DNA of 9,997 nt from the NCBI GenBank assembly GCA_030066245.1, contig JASJBY010000206.1:1-9997 (forward strand), given 5' to 3'. How positions within the stretch are numbered: position 1 is the first letter of the stretch; each line of letters opens with the position of its first letter. The notes below the pieces were generated by a model that worked only from the letters and a program-made list of their open reading frames with translations, had not been told where the DNA came from and did not search any database. The DNA is from Gammaproteobacteria bacterium (GTDB lineage Bacteria > Pseudomonadota > Gammaproteobacteria > JAABTG01). The translations under genes and the position numbers were made by a program. This document shows positions 6,711 through 9,997 of the stretch, in pieces.

Positions 6711-9383
6711 TCAATGCAAGGACAAATGCAGCTCGCTGACACCATCCTCGGTGCTGAGCCGCTCGAAATTAAACCGCTCTGCAAGACCCAGCATGCCCCG
6801 ATTGTCTGCCATAACGCTCATGACCAGCGCACCGGTGCCGCGGTCGCGACTGTAGCGCACCATCTTCTCCATCAGCCGACGACCCAGACCTTTTCCCTTC
6901 AGATCGCTGCGAACGACAATGGCAAACTCGGCCTGGCGATTGTCTGGGTCGGCCATGACTCTGACCACGCCCAGGGTTTCCGGCTGCCCCGTCTCGTCGT
7001 CAGCCGTGGCGATGAAGGCCATTTCCCGGTCGTAGTCGATCTGTGTGAGGCGTGCAAGCTCAGAGCGCGGCAGCGTCTGCAAAACGTGAAAAAACCGATA
7101 GCGCACATCCTCCTCGTCCAGGCGCGACAGGAACTCCCGGTGAGCCGGTTCATCCTCGGGTCGGATAGGCCGCAACAGAACCGGTCGTCCATGCAAGTCG
7201 ATGAGTTCCTCCAACTCGCGGGGGTAGGCACGGATCGCGAGGCGTTGCGGCCCGGTAACCGGGCATGGAACCAGGTAAATTCTGGCATCCAGCGCCACTA
7301 CGCCGTGTTCGTCTGCCATTATCGGGTTGATGTCGAGTTCGTTGATCTCGGGAATGTCGTTAATCAGCTGGGAGACTTGAACAAGGGTTCGGTAGACGGC
7401 ATCGCGGTTGGCCGGAGGATGGCTCCGGTAGCCCGCGAGGAGCTTGGAGACCTGGGTCCGCGAAACCAGTTCACGGGCGAGATTAAGGTTGAGCGGCGGC
7501 AACGCCACGGCCCGGTCGGCAATCACTTCCACCGCCGTCCCGCCCCGACCGAACAAGATGACCGGACCGAACACCTCGTCGGTGGTCGCCCCCATGATCA
7601 GCTCGCGCGCTCCCCGGCGCTCCATCATCCGTTGTATCGCAAAACCGTTGATCCGCACGCCCGGCCTCAGCGCTTGCAGCCGCCCGGTCATCTGCTCGAC
7701 GGCGGACCGCACCGCCTCCGGCGTGTCCAGGTCCAGGACCACGCCGCCCACGTCTGATGTGTGGCTGAGACCGTGCGATATGAGCTTGACTACCACCGGA
7801 AACCCAATCGCCTGGGCATGCCCGACCGCCTCTTCAGCGTCAGCAGCCACCCGAGTGTCGACCACAGGGATGCCGTAGGCGGCCAGCACCGCTTTCGCCT
7901 CGGGTTCCGTCATCAACTGTCTGCCCGACGCGAGCACGTCTTTCACCAGGGATCGAACCGTGTCCCTGTCTACCTGGAAGTCGGTGGGTAGCGACGGCGG
8001 AGCTTCCATCAGCATGTCCTGGTTGCGTCGGTACTCCACCATCTGCATGAACGCGCTCACCGCGCCCTCCGGCGTGTAGTAGGTTGGAATGCCGTTCGCA
8101 GCGAAACTCTGCTGCGCCTTGGCGGCAGCGCCCACGCCCAGCCAGCATGACAGCACATTCCGTTGCGACGACTTGATTACCGGAATCAGCGCTTCAGCAA
8201 TCTGCTCGCTGGGCACCAGCGCCGTGGGCGCGTGAATGAAAGCGATGGCGTTGGTTTCCGGATCCTCCAGCAGCACTTTCAGAGCTTCCACGTATCGGGC
8301 CACAGGGGCGTCGGTGCCTATGTCCACCGGATTCTGCCCAGACCAGTTGCCCGGCAGCAGCCGACGCAGCCTGCTGCGTGTCTTCTCGGAGAGTTCCGCC
8401 AGGCGGCCGCCTGCAAGAATCAGACTGTCCGTGGTCATCACGGCGGAGCCCCCCCCGTTGCTGAGAATCGTCAGGCGGTCACCGGCTAGGGGCTGTGCCC
8501 TGGCCAATGTCTCTACGGCCGCCAGAAGCGCCTCAATGTCATGCACCCGCAGCATGCCGGCACGCCGGATGGCGGCGTCGTAGACATCGTCGGCGCCGGC
8601 AAGGGCGCCCGTGTGCAGGGAAGCCGTCGTGGCTGCCTCCGGGACCCGCCCCCCCCTGATGGCCAACACCGGCTTGTTGCGCGCCGCCGCACGCGCCGCC
8701 GACATGAACTTGCGGGCGTCTCTGACCGTTTCGATGTAAACCAGAATTGCGCGTGCGGAGGACTCACTGCCCAGGTAGTCGAGAAGGTCACCGAAGTCGA
8801 TGTCGGCCCGACTGCCAAGCCGAACGAAATGCGAGAATCCGATTCCGTTGGCCCTCGACCAATCGAGAACCGCTGAAGCGATAGTCCGCGACTGGGTGAC
8901 AAAGGCGATGTTGCCCGGAAGCGCGTCCGTGTGTGCCAGACTTGCGTTGAGGCCCAAGGGGGGAACGATAAGGCCAGCATGATCCGGACCGAGGATGCGA
9001 AGCAGGTGGGGCCGGGCGGCCTCCACCATTTGCTGCTGATACGAGCGGCCGGCCTCCGGCCCAGCCTTTTCCATACCATCGCTCATCACCAGGGCGGCCC
9101 GCGTACCCAGCGCCCCTAACTCGGAAATAAGCTGCGGCACCATCGGGGCTGGCGTGGTGATCACCGCCAGATCGGGTACCTTCGGCAGCGCCGCCACGTT
9201 GGGGTAACAGACGACGCCGGCAACAGCCTCATAGGCCGGGTTGACGGGCATGATGGGATGGGTATAGCCGCTTCGGAGCAGATTGCGCATGACCATCTCG
9301 CCCGAGCTTTGCGGCTCGTTCGAGGCGCCGATGACCGCCACGGCACGCGGCTTGAAGAGGAATTGGAGATTGCGGACGCTCAC
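6711..9383 (-). CDS. Pat/PatZ-type protein lysine acetyltransferase (acyl-CoA synthetase-like + GNAT)
   Basis: An 890-residue two-part protein of the Pat (YfiQ/PatZ) family, which acetylates lysines, classically of acetyl-CoA synthetase, using acetyl-CoA in the cytoplasm. Domains: CoA-binding Rossmann module (about 8-130, AVAVIGAS at 14-21), succinyl-CoA-ligase-like modules (about 150-460), an ATP-grasp domain (about 485-705), and a C-terminal GNAT domain (about 735-890). The GNAT part has the acetyl-CoA loop RSDLKGKGLGRRL (825-837) and an acidic residue E819 at the position of the proposed catalytic Glu in E. coli PatZ. H257 in LHTGAL aligns by context with the phospho-histidine of NDP-forming acyl-CoA synthetases. 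The start is GTG at 9381-9383 with AAGG 6 nt upstream. It lies 143 nt after rplQ, beyond a terminator-like hairpin, so it probably has its own promoter. Two G8 tracts lie in the coding strand (8449-8456, 8649-8656). Confidence 0.96.
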   Translation of the reverse strand: MSVRNLQFLFKPRAVAVIGASNEPQSSGEMVMRNLLRSGYTHPIMPVNPAYEAVAGVVCYPNVAALPKVPDLAVITTPAPMVPQLISELGALGTRAALVMSDGMEKAGPEAGRSYQQQMVEAARPHLLRILGPDHAGLIVPPLGLNASLAHTDALPGNIAFVTQSRTIASAVLDWSRANGIGFSHFVRLGSRADIDFGDLLDYLGSESSARAILVYIETVRDARKFMSAARAAARNKPVLAIRGGRVPEAATTASLHTGALAGADDVYDAAIRRAGMLRVHDIEALLAAVETLARAQPLAGDRLTILSNGGGSAVMTTDSLILAGGRLAELSEKTRSRLRRLLPGNWSGQNPVDIGTDAPVARYVEALKVLLEDPETNAIAFIHAPTALVPSEQIAEALIPVIKSSQRNVLSCWLGVGAAAKAQQSFAANGIPTYYTPEGAVSAFMQMVEYRRNQDMLMEAPPSLPTDFQVDRDTVRSLVKDVLASGRQLMTEPEAKAVLAAYGIPVVDTRVAADAEEAVGHAQAIGFPVVVKLISHGLSHTSDVGGVVLDLDTPEAVRSAVEQMTGRLQALRPGVRINGFAIQRMMERRGARELIMGATTDEVFGPVILFGRGGTAVEVIADRAVALPPLNLNLARELVSRTQVSKLLAGYRSHPPANRDAVYRTLVQVSQLINDIPEINELDINPIMADEHGVVALDARIYLVPCPVTGPQRLAIRAYPRELEELIDLHGRPVLLRPIRPEDEPAHREFLSRLDEEDVRYRFFHVLQTLPRSELARLTQIDYDREMAFIATADDETGQPETLGVVRVMADPDNRQAEFAIVVRSDLKGKGLGRRLMEKMVRYSRDRGTGALVMSVMADNRGMLGLAERFNFERLSTEDGVSELHLSLH

Positions 9384-9418
9384 CCGAAGCCTTATCGGTT
9401 CTCTGGGGTACGTTGGCC

Positions 9419-9442
9419 GCTCGTGCCTGTGGAAGCACGGGC
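9419..9442 (-). other. Hairpin in the leader of the acetyltransferase gene
   Basis: GCTCGTGC (9419-9426) pairs with GCACGGGC (9435-9442) around an 8-nt loop, with one G-U-type pair. It lies 35 nt upstream of the GTG start. No T-run follows on either strand. It may be a second, weak stop for rplQ transcription or a leader structure. Confidence 0.3.
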
Positions 9443-9495
9443 TTGCCGGATGCCGCTCGCGGACACGACCGGCTGTCCCGACATGCGTTCAGGGC

Positions 9496-9518
9496 AAAAC
9501 CCGGACCTAACCGCCGGG
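9496..9518 (-). terminator. Intrinsic-terminator-like hairpin after rplQ
   Basis: On the minus strand, CCCGG (complement of 9514-9518) pairs with CCGGG (complement of 9500-9504) around a 9-nt loop and is followed at once by TTTT (complement of 9496-9499). It begins 8 nt beyond the rplQ stop codon, where the alpha ribosomal operon should end. The stem is short (5 bp, all G-C) and the T-run is only four, so termination may be partial. Confidence 0.5.
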
Positions 9519-9526
9519 CAAACCGC

Positions 9527-9910
9527 TTAGTCCGACGCTGGCTCCGCCTGCGTGGGTCTGTCCACCAGTTCGACGATCGCCACAGGTGCGCCGTCCCCGG
9601 TCCGGTAACCCGCTTTCAGGATCCGCAGGTAGCCACCAGGGCGATTCTGATAGCGAGGACCGAGTTCGGTGAACAGCTTGCCTACGGTTTCCGCGTCCCG
9701 AAGCTGCGCGAATGCCCGGCGCCGTCGGTGCACGCTGTCCTCCTTGGCTAGGGTGATCAGCGGCTCGGCCACGCGCCGGAGCTCTTTTGCCTTGGGGACG
9801 GTGGTACGAATCAGCTCATGGCGAAACAGCGACGCGCTCATGTTGCGCAGCATCGCCTGGCGATGGCTGCTGGTGCGGTTCAGATGGCGACCGCTTTTTC
9901 GATGTCGCAT
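9527..9910 (-). CDS. rplQ: 50S ribosomal protein L17
   Basis: A 127-residue protein, the same length as in E. coli. It opens with the L17 signature MRHRKSGRHLNRTSSHRQAM, continues with the conserved basic segment LFRHELIRTTVPKAKELRR, and has RPGGYLRILKAGYRTGDGAPVAIVEL near the end (written here only as landmarks RPGGY and GDGAP). L17 binds 23S rRNA in the large subunit near the exit tunnel. The ATG at 9908-9910 has GAGG 8 nt upstream. It follows the rpoA stop by 42 nt, the normal gene order at the end of the alpha operon. The C-terminal tail (PTQAEPASD) is less conserved, as expected. Confidence 0.98.
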   Translation of the reverse strand: MRHRKSGRHLNRTSSHRQAMLRNMSASLFRHELIRTTVPKAKELRRVAEPLITLAKEDSVHRRRRAFAQLRDAETVGKLFTELGPRYQNRPGGYLRILKAGYRTGDGAPVAIVELVDRPTQAEPASD

Positions 9911-9952
9911 ATTTCCTACCTCGGGCCCGGTCGAGTGAGCGCTTACTACTGC

Positions 9953-9997
9953 CTATGATGCCTTGTCCTGCTCATGGAGCCCCGGCGGTGGCCAGTT
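9953..9997 (-). CDS. rpoA: RNA polymerase alpha subunit, last 14 codons (partial)
   Basis: The minus-strand frame entering at the window edge reads NWPPPGLHEQDKAS followed by TAG at 9953-9955. NWPP close to the C-terminus is typical of gammaproteobacterial RpoA, and the position directly upstream of rplQ fits the conserved alpha-operon order. The rest of the gene lies beyond position 9997. Confidence 0.88.
   Translation of the reverse strand, partial: NWPPPGLHEQDKAS

Noticed and set aside
6428..6784. 118-codon minus-strand open frame overlapping the acetyltransferase end
   Set aside because: Overlaps the conserved 3' end of the acetyltransferase in another frame, is Arg/Pro-rich, and has no recognisable motif.
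6663..7757. 364-codon open frame on the plus strand
   Set aside because: Antisense to the acetyltransferase GNAT and ATP-grasp regions; the minus-strand protein has clear family motifs and this one does not.

Overview
The window is a GC-rich stretch of bacterial chromosome. Every gene I can support lies on the minus strand, so the biological reading order runs from high to low coordinates. The right edge holds the last codons of rpoA followed by rplQ, the usual end of the alpha ribosomal-protein operon. The protein sequences (L17, the Pat-type acetyltransferase, the GGDEF-EAL protein) look gammaproteobacterial. I cannot name a genus from the sequence alone.

Layout in transcription order: (1) rpoA 3' end (9997-9953) and rplQ (9910-9527), closed by a short intrinsic-terminator-like hairpin. 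(2) An 890-residue protein lysine acetyltransferase of the Pat/PatZ type (9383-6711): an NDP-forming acyl-CoA synthetase-like module fused to a C-terminal GNAT domain. (3) A spacer of about 660 bp with no confident gene, but with a possible relic of a very small membrane protein. (4) A two-gene unit: a phosphoglycerate-mutase-like histidine phosphatase (6050-5445) overlapping by 7 nt a polytopic membrane protein of BASS/AEC-like appearance (5451-4411) with a TTG start. (5) A spacer of 575 bp dominated by a 122-nt imperfect palindrome centred on CATAGC-TACG-GCTATG. (6) A two-gene unit: a secreted ABC-type substrate-binding protein (3835-2753) and, 29 nt later, a membrane-anchored sensor-PAS-GGDEF-EAL protein (2723-69).

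The translation and acetylation genes are housekeeping or regulatory. The most informative grouping is unit 6: a periplasmic ligand-binding protein with no transporter genes beside it, paired with a cyclic-di-GMP enzyme that has a large extracytoplasmic domain. This suggests ligand-controlled c-di-GMP signalling rather than uptake. The most unusual non-coding structure is the long palindrome at 4117-4238. I see no CRISPR array, tRNA, rRNA, transposase or phage gene.
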